Shown here one piece after another: positions 1 through 8,332 of a DNA stretch of 64,000 nt; the stretch's first letter is position 1, and each line of letters starts with the position of its first letter. This DNA comes from Saprospiraceae bacterium. GTDB lineage: Bacteria > Bacteroidota > Bacteroidia > Chitinophagales > Saprospiraceae. The translations under genes were made by a program, and so were the position numbers. The stretch spans positions 1,911,501 to 1,975,500 of the forward strand of contig JADJLG010000001.1 in NCBI GenBank assembly GCA_016710235.1. The letters run 5' to 3'. Under the pieces are notes generated by a model. It saw nothing but the letters and a program-made list of their open reading frames with translations. It was not told where the DNA came from and made no database searches.

Positions 1-1144
1 CCTGAATTACGCGCAAGAGAGCATTTGTAAGAGGGATAGCGCTCATTTCCGGCTGAAGATCATAAGTAGCTACTTTTGGAGAGGCTACTAACTCGCGCTT
101 TTCACCAAAAAAAACTTTCTCTTGGCCTCCGGAAAAAAAATAACTCACGTGAGGATATTTCTCCGTTTCTGCCATCCGATATTGCGTTAAGCCATACATA
201 GAAAGCACTTCTCCTAAAGTATTCTTCAGTTTTTCTTTATCAAAAACAATCCCCACATTTCTGAATGAATCATCGTAGGCTGTCATAGTGACAAAATGTA
301 AGTTCAATGCTTTCATTTCATATTCAGGAAGATCCCTTTGTGTCAATACTTCGGTGAGCTCTCGAAGTCTGTCAGTCCTGAAATTAAAGCAAAAAACGGC
401 GTCACCCTCTTGTATCAAACCTTCCCTTTGGGGGGAGATTTTTGCAGGGAGAATAAATTCATCTGTAATATTTTTATCGTAAGAACATCGAATTGCATCT
501 TCAGCGGAAGCAAAATTTTCTCCCACTCCATCCGTCATCAGCTCAAATGCTTTTTGAATTCTTTCCCATCTTTTGTCCCTGTCCATGGCATAATATCTAC
601 CTATCAAGGTCGATATGCTGACATTTTTGTGCTGGATAAATGATTCCAGATCTGAAACAGTTGCCAGAGCCGAATGAGGATCTGTATCTCGACCGTCGGT
701 GATGACGTGTAGATAAATGGGGACAGTTAATTTGTTACAAGCTATTTCTACCAAAGCTTTTAGATGCTTGACATGACTATGGACCCCACCATCAGATACC
801 AACCCAATAAAATGGAGTGGTTTGGAGTTTTCATTACAATATTCCAAAGTTTGATTCAACACTTGATTTTCAGCCAAAGTACCTTCACGGATGGATTTAT
901 TGATTCGTTCAAGCTCCTGATAGACGATTCTTCCAGCTCCAAGATTGAGGTGTCCTACTTCGGAATTTCCCATCTGCCCTTCAGGAAGGCCAACGGCAAC
1001 TCCGTGAGTGACAAGTGTACTGTGTGGGTACTCCTTCATGAGGGTTTTAAAAAATCCGGGCTCTGCGGCTCGAATAGCGTCAGCAGAGGGAATCTGGCCT
1101 ATTCCCCAGCCGTCCAATATGGTCAGAATCAATTTATTTGCCAC
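1..1144 (-). CDS. gpmI: 2,3-bisphosphoglycerate-independent phosphoglycerate mutase, C-terminus cut by window edge
   Basis: Cytosolic glycolytic enzyme that interconverts 3- and 2-phosphoglycerate using a phosphoserine intermediate and two Mn ions. The reading frame is open to the window edge, giving about 381 of the usual ~510 residues. The N-terminus carries the metal-binding DGWG (residues 11-14) and the motif MGNSEVGHLNLGAGR, whose serine (about residue 61) is the catalytic phosphoserine of the family. Downstream HSH (GGVHSH) and TDGRDT motifs also match. The start is a GTG at 1144-1142: an in-frame TAA lies three codons upstream and no ATG is available before the conserved N-terminus. 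There is no Shine-Dalgarno sequence. Identification is secure; the missing part lies to the left of the window. Confidence 0.95.
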   Translation of the reverse strand, partial: MANKLILTILDGWGIGQIPSADAIRAAEPGFFKTLMKEYPHSTLVTHGVAVGLPEGQMGNSEVGHLNLGAGRIVYQELERINKSIREGTLAENQVLNQTLEYCNENSKPLHFIGLVSDGGVHSHVKHLKALVEIACNKLTVPIYLHVITDGRDTDPHSALATVSDLESFIQHKNVSISTLIGRYYAMDRDKRWERIQKAFELMTDGVGENFASAEDAIRCSYDKNITDEFILPAKISPQREGLIQEGDAVFCFNFRTDRLRELTEVLTQRDLPEYEMKALNLHFVTMTAYDDSFRNVGIVFDKEKLKNTLGEVLSMYGLTQYRMAETEKYPHVSYFFSGGQEKVFFGEKRELVASPKVATYDLQPEMSAIPLTNALLRVIQ

Positions 1145-1570
1145 GCGTAATTAACGGAAAGAATGGCCCTAAAGTTCGGTCGTGAGAACTTAAATTTTGG
1201 GAGTTTTCTTTTTTGTATAAACCCAAATTTTGGAAAAAAATCTATCACGAGTTATAAGATCTGTGCGCTCAATGCATTGGCTTAGGCTTGCTTAGGGTGG
1301 ATATTTTTTTAAATACCTAGCAAAGCTGTGCTTTCATGCTCTAAAATTTATTCAACTTTTAAAGCATGAGAAGACATAAGTTTTACTCTCTAAAGAGCAA
1401 TCGGAATGCAGAGCAAAGTTCTGTGCAGTTCCCTCATTGCCGAGTGAAGTCATTCTCTCACTTTCGTTTTTTCGAAGCCATCCGGTCACAACCAAACCCT
1501 TGATTTTATTGCAAAATGAATTCTGACAGTGGTCTCAAAAAGCAAAATCTGGATTAAAAATGAACGGAAT
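1145..1570. other. intergenic region, about 425 bp
   Basis: Divergent spacer between gpmI (leftward) and the DUF4783-like gene (rightward). I see no gene. An imperfect hairpin lies at 1335-1346 paired with 1357-1368 (12 bp with one mismatch, 10-nt loop) but has no U-tract. No TAnnTTTG box was recognised. Confidence 0.5.
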
Positions 1571-1609
1571 ATGTCAATGTTTCGTTATTTAGCTGAACAA
1601 ATCAAGCAA

Positions 1610-1990
1610 ATGAAACTATTATTTTCAGCCCTACTGTTCTTGAGTGTTTTATCTGCAAATGCGCAGAAACACGCCGCCTTTGATGCTCTGGCCAAATCAG
1701 ATATTGCCTCACTTTCTGCCTTGTTTGATACCAGACTGGAGCTTTGTTACGATGAGAAAATGACTATTCTCAAAAAGCAAGATGCAGCTCAATCTCTGAG
1801 CTCATTTCTACAAAACAATCCGCCAAAAACAGTAACGCCGGTTCACAGCGGTGTCTCCAAAAACAATTCCTCACAGTATTTTATTGCGGTTATGACAACT
1901 ACTAATGCAAAAAAATACCGAGTGTACATCTATACTGAAGATATCGGAGGATCGAAACTTATCAAAGAGTTTCGGGTGATGTCAGAATAA
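1610..1990 (+). CDS. DUF4783-like secreted protein
   Basis: Small secreted protein of about 126 residues. The ATG at 1610 is preferred over upstream in-frame starts (1529, 1571, 1577) because it begins directly with a signal peptide: a Lys, a hydrophobic stretch LLFSALLFLSVLS, then a cleavage-like ANAQ at about residues 17-20. The mature part (a DALAKSD element, then a two-layer alpha/beta pattern ending KEFRVMSE) resembles the DUF4783 family of Bacteroidota, which has an NTF2-like cone-shaped fold and no assigned function. The family call is from pattern memory and is moderately sure. It stands alone between gpmI and the convergent ompH-like gene. Confidence 0.65.
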   Translation: MKLLFSALLFLSVLSANAQKHAAFDALAKSDIASLSALFDTRLELCYDEKMTILKKQDAAQSLSSFLQNNPPKTVTPVHSGVSKNNSSQYFIAVMTTTNAKKYRVYIYTEDIGGSKLIKEFRVMSE

Positions 1991-2028
1991 AGACAATAAG
2001 TTCCTTAGCCTGATCTTTTTCAAGGAAA

Positions 2029-2628
2029 TTAATTCGTACTGTATTTTTCGTTCAAGTCCTTGATCATCTGATCTGTTATGTTCAATGATTCGTCTGAGAA
2101 GAAAATATTGCCTTCCGGAGAGACAGAGAATACGAATTTATATTTTCCATTTTGATTCAACTCTTTCAGGTAAGAAGTGATTTTATTATGCAGTTTTTCA
2201 TTGAATTCTGCTGTTTCTTGTGCATACTGGGATCCTAACTTTTCTTTTCTTGCCATTAGGTCCTGTTCCATTTTTGCTAATTTCTGCTGTGCCGATTCCA
2301 TTTCAACCCTGGTCATGTTTTGAGCATTTTCTTGCAAGCGCACCAGTTCCTTCTGCATGGCATTTTCCTTAGCCTTTATCTCATTGGACATAGATTCTTG
2401 CTTGGCTTTAAATGCTTTTTCGCTTTCTTTAAAAAATCCTAAATTATTGAGCAAACTATCTGAAATAAAATAGGCTAATGGAGTGGAAGCATCTCCGGTA
2501 TTTTGAGATTTTATTTCGGTTGCGGCCGAGCTCGTGGGTGTAGACTTCTTAAGTTGGCTATTTTGATAAAATAGAAAAATAATTGCTGCAAGTGAAAGAG
2601 CGTGTAATATCCAGTTTAAATTTTTCAT
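2029..2628 (-). CDS. OmpH/Skp-like periplasmic chaperone, membrane anchored
   Basis: 199 residues. A hydrophobic segment at about residues 7-22 (an uncleaved anchor or signal) is followed by a polar linker, then a long charged coiled coil at about residues 65-150 rich in Lys, Glu and Gln, then a short C-terminal beta/alpha part (KYKFVFSVSPEGNIFFSDESLNIT). This is the layout of Skp/OmpH proteins, which hold unfolded outer-membrane proteins in the periplasm. The C-terminal phrase on sensing or showing a target that is 'NITDQ' (compare the usual DITxxV) fits the family. It follows asnS on the same strand with a 51-bp gap and may be co-transcribed. Confidence 0.75.
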   Translation of the reverse strand: MKNLNWILHALSLAAIIFLFYQNSQLKKSTPTSSAATEIKSQNTGDASTPLAYFISDSLLNNLGFFKESEKAFKAKQESMSNEIKAKENAMQKELVRLQENAQNMTRVEMESAQQKLAKMEQDLMARKEKLGSQYAQETAEFNEKLHNKITSYLKELNQNGKYKFVFSVSPEGNIFFSDESLNITDQMIKDLNEKYSTN

Positions 2629-2679
2629 TCTTAGTTATTTAGATAATTGTACTTGTAAATCGAAATTTGTTAATTTGAA

Positions 2680-4125
2680 TTAAAATTCAGCATTTCCAGG
2701 GAATCTTGGAAAAGGAATAACGTCGCGAATGTTGGTCATGCCGGTAACGAAAAGCACTAATCTTTCGAAGCCCAATCCAAAACCTGCATGAGGACAGGTG
2801 CCAAAGCGGCGTGTATCCAGGTACCAGTACATTTCTTCCAAAGGGATATGCATTTCCTGCATCCGTCTTGTCAGCACATCTAGCCTTTCTTCGCGCTGAG
2901 ATCCCCCGACTATTTCTCCAATTCCGGGAAATAAAATATCCATTGCCGCTACCGTTTTTTCACCATCGTCAACACGCATGTAAAATGCTTTGATTTCCTT
3001 TGGATAGTTGGTCAGTATTACCGGTTTTGAAAAATGCTTTTCTACAAGATACCGCTCATGCTCTGATTGTAAATCGATGCCCCATTTGTCCACCGGATAT
3101 TGGAATTTACCTTTTTTATTTGGTGTTGAATTTTTTAATATTTCAATCGCCTCAGTATAGGTGATTCTTTCAAAATGATTGTCGAGTACAAATTGGAGTC
3201 TCTCTTTGAGTCCCATCGTGTTGCGCTCGGCTTGGGGTTTTGTCATTTCGTCTTCTCGCTCACGGTCATGAAGAAACTGTAGGTCTTCAGAACAATTATT
3301 GACTACCTGATGGATGACGTGCTTTAGTAAATCCTCAGCGAGATCCATATTGGAGTGCAGGTCTGCAAATGCGACTTCCGGCTCAATCATCCAAAATTCA
3401 GCGAGGTGCCTTGGAGTATTCGATTTTTCAGCTCTGAATGTAGGGCCAAAAGTATAGACCTGAGACAGAGCCATGGCAGCCAGCTCTCCTTCCAATTGTC
3501 CTGACACGGTAAGATTGGCTGCCCTACCAAAAAAATCTTCTTTAAAATTGATTTCCCCTTCTACTGTTCTCGCAGGAGCTTTCAGATCTAATGTCGTCAC
3601 CTGAAACATCTCTCCTGCACCTTCAGCGTCAGAAGCAGTAATAATCGGTGAATGTAAATATATAAAACCCCTGCTATGAAAAAATTCATGGATGGCAAAT
3701 GCCAATTGGTGTCTGATTCTGAAAACTGCTGAAAATGTATTCGTTCGAAATCTCAAGTGGGCGATTTGTCTTAGAAATTCCAAGGAATGCTTTTTCGGCT
3801 GCAAAGGATAAACAGACGGGTCTGCTTCTCCAAAAATATGTAATTTTTCCACCACCAACTCGCCTTTCTGACCGGCTCCCTGAGAACTTTGCCATCGGCC
3901 AACGACATGAAGAGCAGCACCAGGAGTTAGCTTTTTGAGCAGAGTTTCATCCCATTTTTCAAAATCTATATATGCCTGGAGATTTGCCAAACATGAACCA
4001 TCATTGATAGCAATAAATCTATTACTCCTAAACGTTCGTACCCAGCCCATAACACTTAGACTGCGTCCATCGGCTTCCATTTTCAATACGTCATTGACTT
4101 TTGTCCTCTGCATATCTTGATCCAT
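2680..4125 (-). CDS. asnS: Asparaginyl-tRNA synthetase
   Basis: Class II aminoacyl-tRNA synthetase charging tRNA-Asn in the cytosol; 481 residues, normal for the family. The N-terminal OB-fold anticodon-binding domain (about 15-115) has VMGWVRTFRSNRFIAINDGS. The catalytic core carries class II motif 2 (TFRAEKSNTPRHLAEFWMIEPE, about 226-248; given in parts here) and motif 3 (GFGLGFERLVLF, about 450-462). HSPIITASDAEGAGEMFQV is the AsnRS-type substrate region. The presence of Asn rather than a discriminating Asp set, plus the length, separates it from AspRS and LysRS. A TATTTTTG promoter-like box sits only 7 bp before the start, suggesting a very short or absent leader. Confidence 0.96.
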   Translation of the reverse strand: MDQDMQRTKVNDVLKMEADGRSLSVMGWVRTFRSNRFIAINDGSCLANLQAYIDFEKWDETLLKKLTPGAALHVVGRWQSSQGAGQKGELVVEKLHIFGEADPSVYPLQPKKHSLEFLRQIAHLRFRTNTFSAVFRIRHQLAFAIHEFFHSRGFIYLHSPIITASDAEGAGEMFQVTTLDLKAPARTVEGEINFKEDFFGRAANLTVSGQLEGELAAMALSQVYTFGPTFRAEKSNTPRHLAEFWMIEPEVAFADLHSNMDLAEDLLKHVIHQVVNNCSEDLQFLHDREREDEMTKPQAERNTMGLKERLQFVLDNHFERITYTEAIEILKNSTPNKKGKFQYPVDKWGIDLQSEHERYLVEKHFSKPVILTNYPKEIKAFYMRVDDGEKTVAAMDILFPGIGEIVGGSQREERLDVLTRRMQEMHIPLEEMYWYLDTRRFGTCPHAGFGLGFERLVLFVTGMTNIRDVIPFPRFPGNAEF

Positions 4126-4132
4126 TGAGGCG

Positions 4133-4140
4133 CAAAAATA
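4133..4140 (-). promoter_or_regulatory. -7 promoter element (TATTTTTG) of asnS
   Basis: Exact match to the Bacteroidota TAnnTTTG consensus, 7 bp upstream of the asnS ATG. No clear TTG box at the expected -33 distance was found. Initiation from here would leave almost no 5' leader. Confidence 0.4.
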
Positions 4141-4849
4141 GGCATTTTCCCGATCTTTTTTTGCAGAGGCAAAGTGGGAAACTGTTGTTGTCCATGTTAA
4201 TACTTTTAAAATAGCTTGGTTTTTATCAGGATTGATTTGATTTTTTTTTACTCGCGAAAGTTCATTGTCAATGATCTTTCTTTTTGCAATGAAGAATTGA
4301 TTTTCAAATATAAGGTACCTGATTTAAAATAGTTGAATTAAAGCTTCAATGATGCAAAACAGTGTATTCAACCATAGACCTGAATATTTCATCTTTTTGT
4401 TATTCAAGATCGCGAAGCTCGGTGAAGTATTTGTAATTGAACGTTTTATAGGAATGTGATTGCTTAACAACAGTTTTTTAAGTAGATCTTCGGCTATGAT
4501 TCATATTAAATGATTAATTTATATATTAACTTTCTATATAATTAAACTTAATCGAATCAGGTGGCCAATGCTTGACTGAATAGTTTAGCGGCGCAAATTA
4601 CTGACTAAATTTGACCAATAGTTTAAAAAGTGTATTTTATTCTAATAAATAATTTGATCTATAGTTTTCAGTTAAATTGTACTTTATGATACAAGAATCT
4701 GCAATTTTATTTAAGCTGGCTTTTGTGTAATTGGGAGATTTTTAGAATTGCTCTTTCGATATAGGCATTTGGAGGAATTAGAAAGAAAAAACTGTGATAG
4801 TATTTGTACTTTGTGGATCAGGATTAAATTTGCAATTGAATTTCTCAAT
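4141..4849. other. AT-rich intergenic region, about 700 bp
   Basis: Long AT-rich spacer between asnS (leftward) and the small membrane protein (rightward). The in-frame extension upstream of 4850 (from 4748) is polar, cysteine-containing and unlikely to be translated. No RNA gene, repeat or strong hairpin was recognised. Confidence 0.5.
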
Positions 4850-5128
4850 ATGAATATCATCAAAATTATTTCCATTATTTTATTAGGAGTGGATGGATAT
4901 ATAGGTATCAGGTTTTTATTGAATGTAGTTGGAGTATTACAAACCAGTAAATACTCCCCCGGAGCTACTGCACTCTATGCAGTCATTTTTTTAGTGATGT
5001 CCGCTTTGGGATTTTATTTCCTGTTCAGCAAAACAAATGACAAATGGTTGTTTTTGCTTAGTATTGGACCTTGGCTTTTGATACTTACCGTAATGCTATT
5101 CAGCATGATCTTTGGTGATTATCATTAA
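4850..5128 (+). CDS. Small three-helix membrane protein, unknown
   Basis: 92 residues. Starting at the ATG at 4850 gives a short Asn-Ile start followed by three hydrophobic segments at about residues 4-25, 39-58 and 67-88, with polar turns (TSKYSPGAT; SKTNDK) between them. This is a compact inner-membrane protein ending FGDYH. I do not recognise a family. The next ORF begins two bases after its stop, so the two are probably one transcript. The in-frame ORF can be extended upstream to 4748 but that part is not membrane-like. Confidence 0.55.
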   Translation: MNIIKIISIILLGVDGYIGIRFLLNVVGVLQTSKYSPGATALYAVIFLVMSALGFYFLFSKTNDKWLFLLSIGPWLLILTVMLFSMIFGDYH

Positions 5129-5130
5129 AT

Positions 5131-5391
5131 ATGGGTGCAATCAATTTTACTATCAGATGGAGGGAAGAACTTGAGGCAGAAAGCCATCTCGGCATATTGG
5201 TTTTGGAGTATACTATGGGACAGGCACATGTCTATTTTCCCGATGAGATGCTTTGGGTAAATTCAGTACCTGAATGGGCAAAATCATTGTGGCATGAATA
5301 TCGTGTCCAATGTGCCGCTTGGTGTGCCAGCCGGGGTGTACCATTTTCAATCACTGAAAATACTTTCGTATACGAGGAGCGCAAAAAATAA
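5131..5391 (+). CDS. Small protein, unknown
   Basis: 86 residues, no signal peptide or membrane segment. It is rich in aromatic residues (six Trp), starts GAINFTIRWREELEAES and has two Cys in CAAWCASRG. The start lies 2 bp after the preceding stop, which argues for coupled translation with the membrane protein. I do not recognise a family and give no function. Codon use does not look different from the neighbours. Confidence 0.5.
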   Translation: MGAINFTIRWREELEAESHLGILVLEYTMGQAHVYFPDEMLWVNSVPEWAKSLWHEYRVQCAAWCASRGVPFSITENTFVYEERKK

Positions 5392-5496
5392 TTGAATATT
5401 TAAACCCTGAATTTGCAATCAATTAGCTGCGTAATAGATCTTGAAGTGAAATATTTGGCTTGAGCGCATTTAAGAAAATTTAGATTAACAATGAAG

Positions 5497-5542
5497 TCGG
5501 ATCTAATCGGATTTTGAGAATTACGATATAGATTAGATCCGA
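5497..5542. terminator. 12-bp perfect inverted repeat between convergent genes
   Basis: TCGGATCTAATC at 5497-5508 is the exact reverse complement of GATTAGATCCGA at 5531-5542, with a 22-nt AT-rich spacer. It lies between a rightward gene (ends 5391) and the leftward haemoglobin gene (ends 5573), so a bidirectional transcription end is the simplest reading. The long loop and lack of a U-tract make it an atypical terminator; a protein-binding site is the alternative. Confidence 0.4.
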
Positions 5543-5572
5543 TAAATTCTACTTAATTTATATCGTCTCCCT

Positions 5573-5983
5573 TTATTGGATAAAAGAAGTCTTTGCACTT
5601 TCGTTAATCTTATACCACATCAGCTGGACCATTTGATCTGCTTGTTTTTTGATTTTTTCAGCATTCGGTCCTTTGAATAATTCATCTACTGTTTCAGTCC
5701 ATATTTTGAACCAATGTTCAAAATGTTCTATCCGAATGGGTGATTTTTTATGCAATAGTATATGTGCTGACATTGGATTACCGGAGTAAGCTGCTGTGCC
5801 AAAAAGAACAGACTCCCAAAATTGAACCATGCGTGGCAGGTGTTCATCCCAGTTTACCTTTGCTACATCGTTAAAGAAATAGGAAATTTTCTCGTCCTCT
5901 TTGATTTTACCGTAAAACGTGTGGACTATTTTGTTGATGTTTTCTTTACTCTGAATGTCTGTTTTATTTTCCTCAATAATCAT
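5573..5983 (-). CDS. Group III truncated haemoglobin
   Basis: 136 residues, the usual length of group III (P) truncated globins. Visible family features are the B-helix/E-helix signature FYGKI, then YFFNDV (about 35-40), W-DEHLPRMVQFWESVLFG, and the motif PIRIEHFEHWFKIW, in which His87 is the expected proximal haem ligand. These cytosolic haem proteins bind O2, CO or NO; group III members are often linked to NO or respiratory roles, but nothing here fixes the ligand. It stands alone, transcribed leftward, about 80 bp downstream of the copper-protein gene. Confidence in the family is high. Confidence 0.9.
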   Translation of the reverse strand: MIIEENKTDIQSKENINKIVHTFYGKIKEDEKISYFFNDVAKVNWDEHLPRMVQFWESVLFGTAAYSGNPMSAHILLHKKSPIRIEHFEHWFKIWTETVDELFKGPNAEKIKKQADQMVQLMWYKINESAKTSFIQ

Positions 5984-6061
5984 AATTGTAAAACACTATG
6001 ACAGTCATTGGGTTCAATGCAATGCGTCAAAGAATGTTCAAGTATGTGGCCAATTTTCTGC

Positions 6062-7627
6062 TTAATTGCTTACTAAGAATTTTTGTACCAAAATTCTGTT
6101 TTCAAGGTTCGCCTGAATGAAATAAATCCCGGATTTTGATACCGGTAACTTTAAATTTACCTGATGTTGCCCTTGCAAATAATGGGTAGGTTGAAGTAGA
6201 GTACCAAGCAAACTGCCTTTCTCGTCAAAAAGTTTGAATTCAACATTTTGGTCTTTTGAGAGGACAAGAGTTGTGTTCAATTCTCTGGTTGTAACCGGAT
6301 TTGGTGCGACCGGCTCCAACCTATCTTCTAATTGCTCAAAGCCCTGGTCATGGAAATTTGGTTGATCGGTATCCAGTGTGATGTTTTCGTCACCGGCTTG
6401 ATAAAATACGAACGAAAGAGGCAGGTAAAACATTTCGTCAGCAGTACCTTCACCCCATGTGACATACTTTGGAGGATTATTTGGATTCGTTGGATTGTCT
6501 TCAGTATTGTCATATGAACAATATGCGTGAATTTCAGTATCCGGCGGCAAAACTATCAAGCGATTAAAATAATAACCTCCCTGCCAGTTGAAATCCCATT
6601 CATTGATTCGGATCAGATTAATTGTCGAACCATCAGGTAGTTTCGCATAGACTTCCCATTTTTTTCCAAGCATATGGCAATGTGGCCAGATACCCAATAA
6701 ACTTACTTTAACCGGAACTTTGTACACAGCGTGAAAGTTGGGCTTTGCTCCAGGTGCAATGATAAAAGGACCGTTCACCAGGTCCGTAGGCAGCAATATT
6801 TTACTATATACTTGTCTTGGAGCCGGATTTTTTGCAAAAAAAAGATTGATCGTAGAGCTATCTGTTTCGTCTAAGGAAGTTGGCGCATAGTGCATTTGTA
6901 ATACCAAGTCGCTTCCTTTTGGCAACACCTGAGACATCCCGTTAGAATATACATTCGGCTTCTGTCCGGGAACATATCCGGGCAGTTGGTTTCCTGTCAA
7001 AACACCTGATGGGCTGTTGGAAAAACCATACTCCGGGGTTTTTGCATCTTCTTGTCTTGCTTTACCGGTATTGTCGGCCCAGAATAATGTGTGGTGGACA
7101 ATTTTTTTATTTCCCGGTCTCATTTCCAGGGCGATTAAGTTTTTATCTTCCGTTAAATTTGTTGGGATAACAAAATACCTGTATTCATCCTTACCGTTTC
7201 CTTTGTGAGTATAAGATTGAGAAAAGGAAAGTACCAAATCAGGTTTTCCTATTTGTGATCCTGTAGGAAAGGTAGGCAATTGGGGCTCTTTACTTGGATC
7301 ACCTTGCGGCATGCCCTTATCTACCCAATCCGCAATATCCTGAATTTGCTCTGTAGTCAACACATTTTCTTTTTGAAAATTCTGGTAATGGATATCCGGT
7401 TTCCAGGGAGGCATATAGCCTATTGCGGTTACATATTTGATCGTATAGGCCCAGTTTTTAACTTCCTGATAGTTTGTCAGAGAAAAGGGTCCTATTTCTC
7501 CTGGTCTGTGGCAGTTCGTACACTTGCTATAAATAATCGGTGCGATATCTTCAGAATAATTCTGAGCATCTAATGGTTTGTACACGAAACTGCATAATGA
7601 GATCAGAAAAAATAGAAACTTATTCAT
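6062..7627 (-). CDS. Secreted cytochrome c / copper type II monooxygenase-like protein with T9SS sorting domain
   Basis: 521 residues. A signal peptide (about 1-21, ending LDAQ) leads into a short cytochrome c-type domain with a haem site CTNCH (36-40) and a downstream Met (GYMPPWKPD) as likely axial ligand. The middle resembles peptidylglycine/dopamine hydroxylase folds: a His pair in KKIVHHTLFW (about 178), QMHYAP (about 245) and HCHM in WPHCHMLGKKW (about 316), matching the two mononuclear copper sites. The last ~75 residues are a T9SS type A sorting domain (PNPVTT, then ...SGIYFIQANLENRILVQKFLVSN). It is exported to the cell surface. Substrate unknown. It lies downstream of, and on the same strand as, a redoxin-like gene, but has its own TACATTTG box. 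Confidence 0.85.
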   Translation of the reverse strand: MNKFLFFLISLCSFVYKPLDAQNYSEDIAPIIYSKCTNCHRPGEIGPFSLTNYQEVKNWAYTIKYVTAIGYMPPWKPDIHYQNFQKENVLTTEQIQDIADWVDKGMPQGDPSKEPQLPTFPTGSQIGKPDLVLSFSQSYTHKGNGKDEYRYFVIPTNLTEDKNLIALEMRPGNKKIVHHTLFWADNTGKARQEDAKTPEYGFSNSPSGVLTGNQLPGYVPGQKPNVYSNGMSQVLPKGSDLVLQMHYAPTSLDETDSSTINLFFAKNPAPRQVYSKILLPTDLVNGPFIIAPGAKPNFHAVYKVPVKVSLLGIWPHCHMLGKKWEVYAKLPDGSTINLIRINEWDFNWQGGYYFNRLIVLPPDTEIHAYCSYDNTEDNPTNPNNPPKYVTWGEGTADEMFYLPLSFVFYQAGDENITLDTDQPNFHDQGFEQLEDRLEPVAPNPVTTRELNTTLVLSKDQNVEFKLFDEKGSLLGTLLQPTHYLQGQHQVNLKLPVSKSGIYFIQANLENRILVQKFLVSN

Positions 7628-7650
7628 TGATTTACTGGTATTTATGAATA

Positions 7651-7658
7651 CAAATGTA
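7651..7658 (-). promoter_or_regulatory. -7 promoter element (TACATTTG) of the copper protein gene
   Basis: Exact TAnnTTTG match 23 bp before the ATG at 7627, in the 60-bp gap behind the redoxin-like gene. A TTG on the same strand lies 24 bp further upstream, slightly beyond usual spacing. Confidence 0.4.
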
Positions 7659-7687
7659 TTTTATTTTGCCCATATTTTGAGCCAATT

Positions 7688-8209
7688 TTAATCAAATCGA
7701 GTCAATGCACAACCTACAGCTTTTGTTTTCTGGGGAATGACAGGCTGGGCATTTTTAATTTTTTCTAAGCAATCCTGAAGTTCGTGTGAGCTGGCGCGAG
7801 GTCGTCTTTTGCCTATCCTCTCGAACAGATTGTCTATTCTGCCTTGATAGATAACCTGGTTCAATGGATTGATCACAACAACTTGTGGCAATACGTCAAT
7901 TTCGTAATCCTGTGCTTTGATCTGATTTGGATCCATCTCAGTATCAAAACTGAGTTTATACTTATTACAAAAAATGTTTACACTTTCATTATTGGAAGAT
8001 GGACTAGGAAAGTACCCATGAAAATGGATGGAGTCATTTGCGTAACTTGAATAAAGCTCATTGATGGTAGGAATATAGGCTTGTGTGATTTTGCAATCTT
8101 CAAGTAGGAAAAAGAGGATTCGGTAGTTTTTTTGAACAGGAATGGAATCCTGTGCAACTACAATATTTTGCAAGCCAATAATGATAAGGAAATAGAGAAC
8201 GAAACGCAT
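7688..8209 (-). CDS. Redoxin/thioredoxin-fold secreted protein
   Basis: 173 residues with a signal peptide (about 1-19, VVAQ). The core is thioredoxin-like: a beta strand RILFFLLEDCKITQAYIPTINELY places Cys39 where peroxiredoxin/redoxin proteins carry the reactive Cys (compare CPISQ); DVLPQVVVINP gives the cis-Pro loop; and VIYQGRIDN is the following strand. A second Cys near the C-terminus (VGCALTRFD, Cys167) fits a family of redoxins in which a C-terminal 'GC' is conserved. I recall such redoxins beside cytochrome c/copper monooxygenase genes, which matches the downstream neighbour. Role: probably extracytoplasmic thiol or copper-site redox chemistry; inferred. Confidence 0.7.
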   Translation of the reverse strand: MRFVLYFLIIIGLQNIVVAQDSIPVQKNYRILFFLLEDCKITQAYIPTINELYSSYANDSIHFHGYFPSPSSNNESVNIFCNKYKLSFDTEMDPNQIKAQDYEIDVLPQVVVINPLNQVIYQGRIDNLFERIGKRRPRASSHELQDCLEKIKNAQPVIPQKTKAVGCALTRFD

Positions 8210-8332
8210 TTTATTTAGACGATTCAGAATTCAAATAGTTTAATCTCCTATTTTTGAAAACTTGGCATTTGATTCATAATACAGTTTACCTTTGCTCTAT
8301 GCAGATACATCAGACAGGAGCTATCTTGGTTT

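Noticed and set aside
764..1150. 128-residue plus-strand ORF
   Set aside because: It lies opposite gpmI, whose minus-strand frame has clear catalytic motifs; the plus-strand product has no family features.
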